From Oegoconia quadripuncta (taxonomy: Eukaryota; Arthropoda; Insecta; Lepidoptera; Autostichidae), in NCBI GenBank assembly GCA_949316235.1, contig OX438758.1, forward strand, positions 19,990,694-20,054,693: DNA of 64,000 bases, read 5' to 3'. Made by a program: the position numbers and the translations under genes. This document shows, one piece after another, positions 49,771-62,439 of this stretch. The notes below the pieces were generated by a model. It saw nothing but the letters and a program-made list of their open reading frames with translations, searched no databases and was not told the origin of the DNA. Position 1 is the stretch's first letter. Every line of letters begins with the position of its first letter.

Positions 49771-51177
49771 CGATTAAGTAGGGCAAGGAATTGTGTTTTA
49801 AATTTACCGTGGGAAATTAAAAATGGGAATATTCGGCCAGGAATGTAGGATGAAAAACGATGTTGTTCCTTCCGTTTCTTTTTCACCCGCACCGTAACAG
49901 AGTTCGAACAAGAAAGAGGTTATCAATTCGCAATTTTTTAAAAGTATGTTCCACGTTATCTCCGCCTTGTATTTATATGTATCGATTTCAATAATTCTTT
50001 TTTTTATTTCAAGGGGTATACAGCCAGAGTGACCGCGTATAAGTTTAGTGAAGATCTGATGATGCACTCCGAAGATAGAGAACAGAACCATACTTAAGTC
50101 GTGTTGTTGTTGTGCCTGCAGAGCTGAGATAGAAATTTTACGGAAGTAACTCTCGCTCGTTCTGAGAGAAGGCGAGCGCCTGGAGTGGGATGTTTTATAG
50201 GCTGATTATAATTACTTTTCCACGTTACGGCATAAAATGTAAACAAAATAGATAGTACCATAACCTTTCCTATTACCCGCTGTACCCCAAGAGTAAGCAC
50301 GAAACATAGCTGATAGATGGACAGGTAGAGCCTATAGATAGAAGTTCCAATAACTAATAACATAAAGAAGACCTACCTACCTATTAAGTTATCTATCGTA
50401 CATAGTCGCGAGTGAACTAATCTAAATCTACTTTTTATCATTCATTCTGTACAGATAAGGTAATGTCATAGCATTGGGTTGGAGTGTAGCAACGTTTCAT
50501 CATTGTCAGCGTGCTGCCGTCCACTGTTGGACATGACACTTTTCCTGTGTCAACGGCATCCAGCCACCACTAATTTATATTACTTTACGTTTACGTATCC
50601 TCCAGTTTACGGGCAAAACTGAGGATATCTTTAATTCACGTAAGCGGCAAGGCCGATTTTCTAAACAAACCTATTCAGTACAGTAACGTTTCAAGGTGAA
50701 AACCACGTCATTTTTCACGCGTCAATTATAAAATTGCAACCATTAACATAATACCTACATAGATAATAACTCCATAGCCACCGGTGAAGAACCTAGATTT
50801 GTCTAGTAAATTGTGGCAAAGCCAAACCAATCCGCGAGTGAATTATTGTACTATCAAAACATCAAAACAAACAGCGCGCCGGCCGCTCGAGACAGCGGGA
50901 TCCTGCGATTCAGACTAAAATGCGATCGATAAAAACAATGTAATTGAGGCGCTACTCCGCGCCTAAAACGTCCCCACGACACCTGCCACGGCACCCACTA
51001 TCATTACAAATGCAATAAATATAAAATCATTTATTAGCACAATGTAAATGAGTACGAAATGTAAAAAAACTAGTCGCAGTCCCCTAACCTTTCCAAGTGG
51101 ATTCTTATAAGATTTCACGGTACTGCAATTGTTTATTTTCTGGTGTAATAAATGCATGGAACATTCTGATGACTTAC
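49771..51177. other. Intergenic or intronic DNA left of the candidate first exon
   Basis: No exon is recognised on either strand. If the reverse-strand exon at 51178-51336 is real, this is its first intron. Contains a diverged foldback arm near 49990-50095 and a GTCCACTGTTGGACA scrap near 50518. Confidence 0.35.
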
Positions 51178-51336
51178 CAAATGCAGGACAGTATTCACCA
51201 CCTCCCTGTTGGTCACCTGTCCGACTTCAATTAGTCCGATAAGAACTGCGAATTTCAGGCTATCTTTCGTTGTCATCCTCACTACTTCTTCAGGTCTCTT
51301 GATGTCACTAAACGGTGGCGAATTTAGGTCCGCCAT
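51178..51336 (-). CDS. Candidate first coding exon of an unidentified host gene
   Basis: ATG at 51336 in a good context, 53 codons without a stop, then a consensus donor CATTTG|GTAAGT at 51177. The peptide ([20 protein letters not shown], then [20 protein letters not shown]) looks like a real helical protein start, not random frame: it is balanced in composition and GC content rises here. I feel it is a conserved N-terminus but cannot name the family. No downstream exon was found to the left in the window. It would be transcribed away from the septin gene, with a shared upstream region of about 1.8 kb. Confidence 0.45.
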
Positions 51337-53182
51337 GGTTAATTATGTCACAATTCACTGATACACAATTTTATAATCCACTCACTACCATAAAATTCAA
51401 GAAAACATTATTTCATCGCCTCACATGATAACACTCCGAAGTCGCATTCTGCCATTTTGGAATTTATCAGTGTTGCCTTTTAATATAAAAAGTACCTCAT
51501 TCAGCTGATAATATAAATGGGAGATTGAGATTTAATAAATGCTATATATACCATTGCGAAATGGAAATTAGAAACATACTTTTCAATTTCAATTTTAATC
51601 AGAAATCTATTAAATTCCTTTTTGTGCATTTTTGCCCTTGTAGAACACAAGTTAAAATTTTTAATTTAGTGGTATAAACAAATTTACTCTTGCACTCATT
51701 ATATTTTAACTTATACACCGCTCATTCACAAGACTAATTCCCAAGATTAAGCAAGTAATCGAAGGACTACTCTTATTTAAGTGTTTATTGGTCTTATAAC
51801 ACGTGACTCAGCCAAATTATTAAAAAACAAAGTAAACAATAATGTAACAAATTAATCTAGCTTATCATGTAACGAGTTATACATATATAACCATAGTTAT
51901 TGTTCTATGTTAGTATTGAATTTATTTATATATTCTTCATTAATTGCTCCTTACAGTTATAACTTCATGACCTTGAGTAAATGACTGATAGAAAGTATAT
52001 TTTTATATATTGTATTAGCACTCATTGAAGTAGTACTAAACACACTTCTTTATAGAATAATTTTCACACAAAATTGCTTAGAACTTTCCATAATCACTAA
52101 CATTTTTTGCCATTGTTCATTATAATAATATAAGACTGACAAAATTCTCTTTAGAAATGGTTAAAAGACCATAATTATTAGATTATGATATAAATTGAAT
52201 ATGATTACTTTAGAAGTAAGTTTTTAATGTAGATGTACAATTCCGTAAAAATATCTATATAAGAGGCCGAAGAGAAGACGTGAAGTGTTCAACCTAGGTG
52301 GGATTTATGTAAACAAAGAAGAATATATTTGTCGCGCCGCCATAGGCCTTATTCAGTTCAATACTCAAATATTGACTGCTTTTTATAATTATCGTCTTTT
52401 CAACAAAATATGTTGCCTAAAATTAAATAGTCGCTCTGACAACTTATGTAGGAGACATAGGCCTGAACATAGGTACAGCAGTGGACGTCTTGTGACCTGG
52501 TGATGATGTATGTTTCCTACACGTCTTATTATAGGTCTCGCCTCATGATAATAATATAATAACTTTAATTGAAAATCTAAAATATCTTCATTTCAAAACT
52601 ATGAACATAATAATATCATCCAGGTATACAAACTGTCTTAAAATTAATATCTTCGAAACGGCTGAACCGATTTCCGTCAAACTAGACAAAAAACCGTCTC
52701 GTAAACACCATCTGTCATAAATAAACAAAATCATGAAACAAATCTGTTCACCCGGTTTACCACAATACCACTGACAGACGTAGGCTTCAAACTTCAAACA
52801 TCCGTCTTTATCGTCAAGAGGCAGATAAAGTTGTATATTACCCGATAGGGACACGTTCCCACAATTGTGGAAAAACAATCACCCCATAAATTCGGGTAAA
52901 ATATTAACCTGGCAACTTCAAATTTATATCAAGGATGGTAACATAATAAAGTTGAAGCAATTTTTTTTAATTATTTTAGGTTGTTGCCGTAATTATTAAT
53001 TTAAAGTGTATGATTTGATATTGTACACTTACATTCATATTGTAGTTTGCTGTTGAAGCCAGTTGAAGCTGTATGGAATCGCTTTGTTATGTTGGTGACA
53101 TTGTGAAGTGAAGCGATTAGCAAAAATTGAGCTAGCGAAGTGCAGCTTATATCAGTCCGTTGCGAACAGTCAAACAGGAAAC
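51337..53182. other. Intergenic region between two divergent genes
   Basis: AT-rich, no coding region. It should contain both promoters. Near 52630-52760 there is a lepidopteran repeat scrap (ATATCTTCGAAACGGCTGAACCGATTTCCGTCAAACTAG). Near 52440-52500 a reversed GACGTCCACTGCTG scrap is present. Confidence 0.4.
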
Positions 53183-56100
53183 ATGGCGGCGATTGAAGTT
53201 GAAATTCCGAAAGTGAGTTTTCAATGTATTTTACTTGCAAATAGTGTGATTTGTGTGTATAGTTGCATTAGCGAATTACGATTTGTTTCTAATAAATTCA
53301 AATTTATCATATTTATGAGGTTTTTCACCATGTACCATTTAAGGAAAGTGTATCAAGTTGGGCGTAGCTCTTCTAATTGTTGAATTACTACAAAACGCGA
53401 AGTTTACCTGTATTACGAACATGAAACAATTCGAGCAACATTCCTTGGAAATCGTCTCATGAATGTAAACAAACAGTAAACATGATAGTTACTCATACGT
53501 TTCATGATAATTGTTGATAGTGACATACACATTCGTCTTGGCCAGTGCAATGGCCCGATTGTAATTTTTATTGCTTCTGTAATTAGTTGGAGATGTCTCT
53601 GCGGACACTGAAGCTGTCGGGGCACGTCGGTTTCGACAGCCTGCCCGACCAGCTGGTGAACAAGAGTGTACAAAATGGATTTGTGTTCAACATCCTGTGC
53701 ATTGGTGAGTGATTCATCCGTTACTATCGTATACTCGTAGTAGCATTCTGATGCTTGCTTGTGTTAACTTTTTAAAAACTAGATTAACACACGCTTTCCA
53801 TTTAAATAGTGTAAGGCCTGTTTTATTCAACACTCAAGTTGTTATCTATACTCTATAAATGCGAAGGTTTGTTTGTCCGGCTCTTATCCTTAAACTGCTG
53901 ATTGGGCCGTATCAAAATGTGGCTAAGTGGTAGCCTGGAATCTGGGGAAGGACACAGGCTTGTTAATCAATTTCCAAAAAGACCAAAATCAGATATAGGA
54001 AATATGGAGCGCTCACGTAATATAAACTGAGGCCCCTCTTCTAATCATGTGTGAGGTTCCCTGCCGAAAATTGGTACCATTATTAGTAGCTTCATTTCCT
54101 AATATTTTATTACTATGAATAGTATTCCTAATATGCCTCATATTATTCAATTCTTTTAATACTAATTTGACATAGACATATTAATGGTTTTTACAATTTC
54201 TTAAATGTATAATATTTTTTATAAATATTTGACTTTGTTACCTATTTATTATTTTCTGTAATAAAGTAATTATGGGATTCTGTCAAGTTATCATTAATGG
54301 ACTTCATTTTATGTGTGACAATTACTTTTGTTTTAAGCAAAAGTTTTATGTTATGACAAAGTAAACTTAAAAGAAACTAATGCAATCATACAAGTTTTTC
54401 TGTCCATTTCTTGGACTACGGTTGTTAGCCCGTAGTTGTATGTGGTATCATTGAATAGGAATATATAGTATTTATTTCCAAATTAAATAGGAACTGACTA
54501 ATCACAAGTTGTTGTTTTTGATTGTACTTCATTAGTGAATTAGGTAAGCCCACACATTGCTTATCTCCTCACTATATGGCACAATGTTTCAACAGTACAA
54601 AGGTGCTTGGTATGTGGGTGTAACTGACAATGATTAATTTATTATGAACATTAAGTAATGATGAGTGTTGCATTAGCATTAGTTGGTTATTGTAATACAA
54701 AACTATTATAAATATATTGTATTTTACATAACTTTCTGGACGAAATTTTCTAAATTTTAGAGAAAACTGTATCAATATCAGTTGTGTGGTATAAACAGAC
54801 AGATGCGGGTAGTGATATTGATTTATACTATTTAGAGATTTACTGACTGAAATTAAAGATTACATGGTTTTAATTAAATAATGACCCACAAAACATTTGC
54901 ACTTGCATTTGCAAGAACCAATCATCGTTTTTCGAATAGATGGTATGAAAATATATTTTATTTATTTTATTTTCTTTGCCGTAGGTGAGACGGGTTTGGG
55001 CAAATCGACACTGATGGATTCATTGTTCAACACCAACTTCGAGTCCTCACCTAGCCCCCACAACCTGCCCACAGTAAAGTTGAAGGCTCACACCTATGAA
55101 CTGCAAGAGAGCAATGTTAGATTGAAGGTAAACAACTGAATTTGAATGTTTTTAACTCGAAGAGGACTTAGCGCAATAACTAAAATTTTCTTCCGACTAT
55201 GCAGTAAAGTTGTGTGAAAATCCAAAACTGCACTTTTTGATATGAAACTGGAATGTGGATATCTGGTCCAAAACCACAAAAAGGGACCTCACAATTTAAT
55301 TTCTTTACTAATATTTACACCCCACCTTCACAGCTGACAATTTGCGACACAGTGGGCTACGGCGACCAAGTGAACAAAGAGGACAGTTTCAAGGCTGTAG
55401 TGGACTACATAGATGCCCAGTTCGAGGCCTATCTCCAGGAGGAGCTGAAGATCAAGCGAGCGCTGCCCACTTACCATGATAGCAGGCTGCATGTCTGCCT
55501 CTACTTCATCTGTCCCACAGGTTGGTACACAACTAAATTAGTCCACCGCTGGTCTTACACCTTTTCCATTCTGGTTTTTATTATATTAAACATACCACAA
55601 AACCACACATACAGTATTACCATCCCACAAGGTAGATTTGTAAGTCTAATAGCGGCCTGACATCCAGTGTTCTCAAGCTGCCTCTGAAAGCCACATTACC
55701 TTTAATTGAAAACAACTGGAATCTTTAACATGTCCTCCGAAACCCTGAACAGTTATGTAAATGACTAATGGTCACCTATCCTAGGACTTTGCCAGTCGTT
55801 GCTTAACTTCGCTAATCCAAAACAAATAGCATACGCAATTGCGCCATGAGTGCTTCACAAGAATCCAAAACAATCAAACTACCGTTATGTTTATACCCCA
55901 GAGTGCACACATTTTGGGGACACGGGTTTAGTGTGTCGCGCGCGCGCTGAATAATGTACTAGGCTCGCATACTCGCATTGCGACCGAAGTGTCAAGGGCA
56001 GTGGTGTCGATACCCTGCGGTACTCTGCTAAACTTATGGTGGCCTGGTTTATTTGGAGAAAGTTTTTCTATGTATATCATCTACTATAGACAGATGCTTA

Positions 56101-59100
56101 AATTTGGTATAAACAACAATGGACATATATATTCAGTCTTATTATAAAGTATTTTTTTCCTCGTTTTGCCAATCACACATTTGTCAAAACCTACTCAAAA
56201 AGGCAACCCTTAAGTTTCTTGCTCGTTCTTCTCTGTGGAGTCGGCTTTGTCAATGAGCAGTACTTTCATTCATTTTAATTACCCAAGTCAGAAAATGTAA
56301 AGTTCTCAAATGATAATTTTAACCTATACTAGTACATGTTTAGTACTTGGTTTGGTGGGTGGTTAGTATCTAACTTTTTCACGTTGCTAGCATTGTTGGG
56401 TCCTGACTGCTTGAGATAAGATGCTAATCCCGTAAATAAGATTGCATTCTGTTGTTTCGACCTTCGACCTATTTCATAACAGAGCAAGTGTGAAAGCCAA
56501 GTGCTAACTTATTGTGATTAAAAAGATGGAAATCCACACTTTTCATGCCTTAAATAGAGTCTCTAGCAGTTCGATTTCCTTTACAAGCTATTTTAAACCA
56601 TATGCCACATATGATAATTATCAAAATAGATAAATTTTTATGCGACTTAAGAGAGTTTATCCCGCACAAAATTCCATACAAACTTTCAAGTCCAAATTTT
56701 TCGAAATGATTAAACCAATTCTAATGAACATTTATATGAATAAAGCGCATACATAGATTTAAAATGTTAGTAGAGAATATTTTCGAAAAAGAATAGAACT
56801 ACTAAATTATAGTGATTTTAAGGTTTCTATTTAAGGTAGTAATACAGAAAAAAATGCAATGTGTTCTTTACAATTCGATATTTTGAAAATGTTTACTAAC
56901 TTTATAGATCCATGTATCCTGCATATACGTATAAAGTTTCATTAGAATCGGTCTATTCATTTCGGAAAATTTGGGCTTGCAAGTTTGTATGAAATGCCGT
57001 GTGGGATGAATCCTTTTCAAACTGATGAAAACAGTAAAAAATTAGCATTCAACTACCCAATGCCAATGCTGCATTTTCACCTATTTTCTCAATTTAAAAA
57101 GATCTCCACCTTGACCATGTAATCATTACGGCTAAATTTAGCTTATAAGGTAAATTTATCTACTTACTTTGTGAATGAGCAATAATGTCAACAACTTTAA
57201 TAATAAGATAAAAAAGGTGACGTTTTCAAGTGATAATTTTTATCCTATGAAATAATTTTTTTTTTGATTTGATTTGAAGTACGGAAACACGTACTAATAT
57301 CCATCAAATTAACTAACTTATTCTTATTATCTTTAACAGCATTAGGGGTCTAAGGCAAGTAGGTATACAAGCTAAATTAGGTTGTAAAATGAAGATTATA
57401 TTTATTTATGCTTGTTAGTTAGGCACACAATCTGAATATTTCTAACATATTTACTCACACTTGCCTTGTATAGTGGTCTATTGTTAGTTATGTGAGTGTA
57501 TTTGCTTGCATTGTCTGTTTACTCGGACAGTACATGACTTAGTAGTAAACATTTACAAGTTTCCACATAAACAAACATTCCACAGACATGTGTGCATCGA
57601 ACTCAATAATGTTATTGTATGATTTAAGGTGATTCCTTTGCCAAGTTCTCTTATTATATAATGTTTATGTGTGAGTTTACCATTGATTGATTTGTAATAT
57701 CCATATGGGGTAATAATATAATAAATAATAATAAATATTTCGGACACTTACACCAATCATCTAGTCCCAAACTAAGCAAAGCTTGTACTATGGATACTAG
57801 ATAATGGATAAACATACATAAATATTTATATAAACATCCATGACTCAGGAATAAATGTTCATATTCATCACACAAACATTTACCCGTCGCGGGATTCGAA
57901 CCCGCAACCGTTGGTTTCGCTGATAGGGTCACTATCCACTACACCAATCGGTCGATAAACAGTATTCATTTAAAATTTAGTAGTAAACCCTGAAGACAAA
58001 GACGTAAAATTATGTCGTCCAGATAGACTAAACCAACTGTAAAGGCTAAATATTTCCATCGAATATGCCCAAGAACACGTCCTCGTTTAGTCTTTGATAT
58101 AAAAAAAGCCGCACTGAAATCGGACCACGTCAATACTGAGATAGTTCGTCGTCGTACGTCATATAGCACCACGCGAATTGAAACAGCAATTTCTCGATGC
58201 TTTTTTTATCGTTTAGTTTTTAACCTAGCTCCTCTCATCTCCAGGTCACGGTCTGAAGTCGATCGACCTGGTGTGCATGAAGAAGCTAGACACGAAGGTC
58301 AACATCATCCCCATCATCGCTAAAGCTGACACCATCTCCAAGACAGAGCTGCAGAAGTTCAAGGTGACTTTTGTACTAATGTCTGTATAAAATAGTTTTC
58401 ATGCAAACTATAATGAACCAGGTATAAAAATTATGCGATATTTTCTGTTTTTAGTCCCAAAAGTTTATTCATACAACCATCATCATCATCCCGTAAACAT
58501 TCCACTGCAGGGATTTATTTATTTAATTAGGCTCACCAACAGAGTACATACATTACATCTTACAAAATGTAAGATACAAGATGTAGTTAAAAAAAATAAA
58601 AAAATAACATGTTGACTTTCAATAAGTGATATTTTTGTATCCTACATTGAATAAAATATTTTTGATTTTGATTTTGATTTTGAAATCATTTAAACTAAAA
58701 TTATCTGATATGAACTCCAATTACAGACGAACGCAACACTCAAATGCATGTAGTACGATAACACCATAAAACTGTAGGCATAGAATTTTAAACTATAAAA
58801 AAGAATTTTGAAAGTATCTTTTAGTAAAGGGATATAGGCCTTCCGTCGTATAATGAGGGAGTATTGGCCATAGTCCACCACGCTGGCCGAATATGGATTA
58901 GCGACTTCACATGCCTTTAAATTTTTTTTTGTCCGACATGCGGGTTTCCTCACGATGTTAGTAATTTAATTAAATTTAAAAACTCATTATGGCACATGGC
59001 CTGCCTGAGAATCGAAGCCGGATCACCCAAATTGGGAGGCCGTGTCTTACCGCTGCTGAGCGCTGAGCCGCCAACGCTTTCATACAATAATAAAATAAAA

Positions 59101-62100
59101 ATTTAAGCTCATTCTTAAGCATATTCACGGATACTAAACCAGACTGGCTCCAAGTGGGCGATGGGTGTGGTGGACGCTTTCAGAGGGACGGTAGAAGGCT
59201 CAGAGAAAATTAGGAAGCGTTAAGGCAGTCGATTAAGAAATGGAGATAAAATTATGTTTCCCTGATCTGTATTACGACAGTTCATTTAAAGTCTGTAAGA
59301 ATACTTCTTAATAATTATGATTAAGCTTGTAATTTAATTGCTCTGATTGAAACATTAATTTTTGAACTCGGATAAGATTCTGTCAATATCCTGCCTTATC
59401 AAACCACCTGTTTTGAGATGACAAAAATTGTTGGGGCTCTAGAATTTATTTTATAAGTGGGCGGCAGTGTTCTCAATTACACTGTAATAGTGATAAATAA
59501 TCAGCGCCACCTAGTTCCTCACTAAGCAACTAGGCACACAAAAAGGATATTTTTTGCAACACGCTGTTTAAGCATAATTTTTGCCAACTTTTCTTGCTTA
59601 TGTGTAGACATTTGCTATAGATGTACTGTATTTTTTGCATGGTAACATTATAATTCATTTTCAAGTTTATTTATTTATTTACCAAGTTTATAACTATCAT
59701 TACAGATTACTCCAATGCGATAGTTAACTAATGACAATGATGTATACCAACTATATCTACCTATACTAAATAACATAGTACAAATAACGCGACTTTTTGA
59801 AATTTGCTCATACTGTTATATGACATGATCATGGTATATGACAATATCTGTACTGTCTGCTATCTCATTGAGTGTATGTAGCGTTGTTGGGACCACTGGT
59901 GGGCTGTGAGTTAAAATAGTTTGAGAGCCTGTGTCCTAGACCGTTTAACTCAGATAGGTAAATATACAATACTATACAAATCCTCTTTATTGCACAAAAT
60001 AATTTACAATAATTTATCTATTAATATTGGGAGAGAATAACCAAAAAACATCCATAGACTTGCACTTTTCAACGGCGATGAACTCACCCCCTATCTCAGG
60101 TCACGCGTCACGTGTGCATTACTGTTGACGACCGATTGGTGTAGTGGATATGCCCTGTCAGCGAAACCAACGGTTGCGGGTTCGAATCTCGCGACGGGTA
60201 AATGTTTGTGTGATGAATATGAACATTTATTCCTGAGTCATGGATGTTTATATAAATATTTATGTATGTTTATCCGTTATCTAGTATCCATAGTTCAAGC
60301 TTTGCTTAGTTTGGGACTAGATGGTGGTGTAAGTGTCCGAAATATTTATTTATTATTTTTTTATTTATTACTGTATATTTCGAAAGGTGAACCGTGGATG
60401 TTGTTACAAGCACTAAGCTTTTAACATTTGGGATATCTCTGACCACCCTATGTGGGATAAAGGACGTGACTTCATGTATGTAGGTGAATAAAAATTCCAT
60501 TAATTTTACATTCCAGTCGAAGATCATGACGGAGCTGCAAGCGAACGGTGTGGAGATCTACCAGTTCCCAGTGGACGACGAGTCTGTGACGGAGGTGAAC
60601 TCCAGCATGAACTCGCATATACCGTTCGCTGTTGTTGGCAGCACTGACTTTGTGAAGATCGGGAACAAGACGGTCCGCGCTCGACAGTACCCTTGGGGAA
60701 CTGTGCAAGGTACAGTGCATTTAACCGCCTCCGTGGCTCAATGTAAACAACATTGGGTTTACGATTCTGAGGTGGCCGGTTCGTTCCCCGGCGGGGTAAA
60801 TGTTTAAGTACTCGGTTTGGTTGGTGGTAGGACATTTTAAATGTCCACCTGGCTAGCTACCACCATGTTTTATAAATCTCCCGCCAAGCAGCAATGTTAA
60901 TAGCATTGTTGTGTTCCGGTTGTCAGAGATAAGATAGCCAGTCCCCCAAAAGTGTTGGTGTTTCCGGGTCAGTACGCTTTCACCTTCGACCTCATTTATT
61001 TATTTATTTATAGTTTATTGTACACTAATCATAAAAACAGTACAGCAATAAAGAGGATGTACAATGGTGCAAGCTTATCTCTAAAAAGAGATTTCTTCCA
61101 GCAAGACCGTGAGTGACCTCATCTTCACTTAACATAAAAAAATAGATTATGGAGGATTTGTTAGCCTCAAAAAGATTATCCTTTTAATTTAGAAAACACA
61201 ATATTATCTATAGAAAGCCAAAACTCTTGTTTTTTATGAAAAGTAACAAAAAAAACCAAACCTTTTTAATTCAATGGAATTCTGATTTCTTGGTGTGACC
61301 AGGCTCATAAAATGGTCCCTATATAAAAGATAAAGGCTTACGATCTGCTGGCATGTATTACAAAACCTTTTAGTTCTATCAGTGTTCGGTATACGGACGC
61401 CACTAAAAAAGGATACCGACTAGCTACTAAGGAAAAGTTGGTGAAAGCTAACCTGTCATCTGTTCTGTCATAAGTGACAGCTGTCAGAATTCCTTAAAAA
61501 TCAGATTTTACACTAGTGTTATTATTAATTCAGGCAGGCAGTTGAGACAACTGCTATCCAATAATGCAAGGACATGCATACATGTTTAGTACCACCATCT
61601 TATCTAAGTCTGCCGTCAAGCATCAATCTTGTGTTGTTGTGTTCCGGTTGTCAGAGATAAGATAGCCAGTTCCTCAAATAAGTTGAGGTTTCCTGGTTAA
61701 TACGCTTCCACCTTCGGCGTCATCTACACTTAACATCAGATGTGATTGAGATGAAGTACTAACCTGTTATGCAAAAAAAAATCTAGTTTTAAATGTGTTA
61801 ACGTTTAATGCTGTTACTGCTTAATCTGGTAGATTGTTCCAGTTCTTAACTACTCAGAAAATCCTGACACACCTCTATTGCTTCATTCACTCTCATAAGG
61901 TTGTTCATAGATGCCCGTTGGTTTAGGGTATTCTTGACTTGGGTAAGGGTACATTACTTTATCAAAACTCTTTATCCGTTATATAAATTTCCATTCGGAT
62001 GAATTCCCAGTGGAGAACGAGTCCCACTGCGACTTCGTGAAGCTCCGCGAGATGTTGATCCGCACCAACATGGAGGACATGCGCGAGAAGACCCACGCGC

Positions 62101-62174
62101 GGCACTACGAGCTGTACCGCCGTCGCCGGCTGCAGCAGATGGGCTTCACTGACGTCGATGCCGATAACAAGCCG
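53183..62174 (+). CDS. Sep2: Septin of the SEPT6 group (Sep2/Sep5-like), 3' end outside window
   Basis: GTP-binding cytoskeletal protein that builds hetero-oligomeric filaments at the cell cortex and cleavage furrow. Seven exons join in frame: 53183-53212, 53587-53704, 54985-55127, 55334-55520, 58245-58363, 60517-60709, 62011-62174, all with GT/AG sites, giving 318 codons. Residues: G1 P-loop GETGLGKST 50-58, G3 DTVG 102-105, G4 AKAD 185-188. The opening [19 protein letters not shown] and the [14 protein letters not shown] segment point to the SEPT6 group; Drosophila has two such genes, Sep2 and Sep5, so the symbol is approximate. The last exon ends DVDADNKP at a donor GTAAGT, so the C-terminal coiled coil lies beyond 64 kb. 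Introns 4 to 6 carry several SINEs. No damage is seen in the exons. Confidence 0.95.
53705..54984 (+). other. Septin intron 2
   Basis: AT-rich, with donor GTGAGT and acceptor TTTGCCGTAG. A short CTCTATAAATGCGAAGGTTTGTTTGTCCGG scrap at about 53850-53880 is the reverse of an RTE-type tail. No separate gene. Confidence 0.6.
55521..58244 (+). other. Septin intron 4 with repeat insertions
   Basis: 2.7 kb intron. Contains a non-LTR 3' UTR scrap at about 56195-56290 (GTTTCTTGCTCGTTCTTCTCTGTGGAGTCGGC), a diverged SINE family 3 piece near 56340-56470, and a full SINE family 2 copy at 57722-57955. No other gene seen. Confidence 0.6.
57722..57955 (-). repeat. tRNA-derived SINE, family 2, in septin intron 4
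   Basis: Reverse-strand copy: tail AATAATAAATATTTCGGACACTTACACC, body, then B box CGCGGGATTCGAACCCGCAACC, and head ending CACTACACCAATCGGTCG at 57955. Very similar to 60129-60351 in opposite orientation. Confidence 0.88.
58364..60516 (+). other. Septin intron 5 with repeat insertions
   Basis: Contains a reversed non-LTR tail at 58518-58560, a (TTTTGA)n tail at 58657-58683, a repeat with CCATAGTCCACCACGCTGGCCGAATATGG near 58870-58898, an antisense scrap of the CCCTTAGTCGCC repeat at about 60045-60110 and a SINE at 60129-60351. Confidence 0.6.
60129..60351 (+). repeat. tRNA-derived SINE, family 2, in septin intron 5
   Basis: A box GATTGGTGTAGTGG, B box GGTTGCGGGTTCGAATC, body ATGAACATTTATTCCTGAGTCATGG, and tail GTGTCCGAAATATTTATTTATT. 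Confidence 0.88.
60719..61142 (+). repeat. SINE family 3 inserted next to a septin splice donor, itself carrying an insertion
   Basis: The tRNA-like head CGCCTCCGTGGCTCAATG...GGTGGCCGGTTCGTTCCCCGG is followed by the body GGTGGTAGGACATTTTAAATGTCC, GTTGTCAGAGATAAGATAGCC, and a poly-A end. It begins about 10 bases after the exon 6 donor (GT at 60710). A 119-bp fragment (60996-61114) is inserted in it, flanked by GACCTCAT at 60988-60995 and 61115-61122. Confidence 0.88.
61590..61785 (+). repeat. SINE family 3 body, headless copy in septin intron 6
   Basis: Shares ATCTTATCTAAGTCTGCC, GTGTTCCGGTTGTCAGAGATAAGATAGCCAG and CTTAACATCAGATGTGATTGAGATG with 46294-46538, ending in poly-A. Confidence 0.8.
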
Positions 62175-62439
62175 GTAAGTGACGCCATCGGCACGTCACG
62201 TCATCGCGTCGCACTGTCACTCGTCAATAGCTTGCTACACTTAAATGACATTTTAAATGTCTAATTGAATCTTATTATAAAAGCGTGTTTATTGGATGGG
62301 TTAGTGACAGGAGTGAAAGTTTATTTTTATGACTAATTTACAAACGATTCTAAACTTCTTCTTACGTACTGTAAGTTTTCGCAAATCTATATTGATTTCC
62401 TTGATACAGTCTGGGGCCCAATTTGTACGTCGTCCGAAC

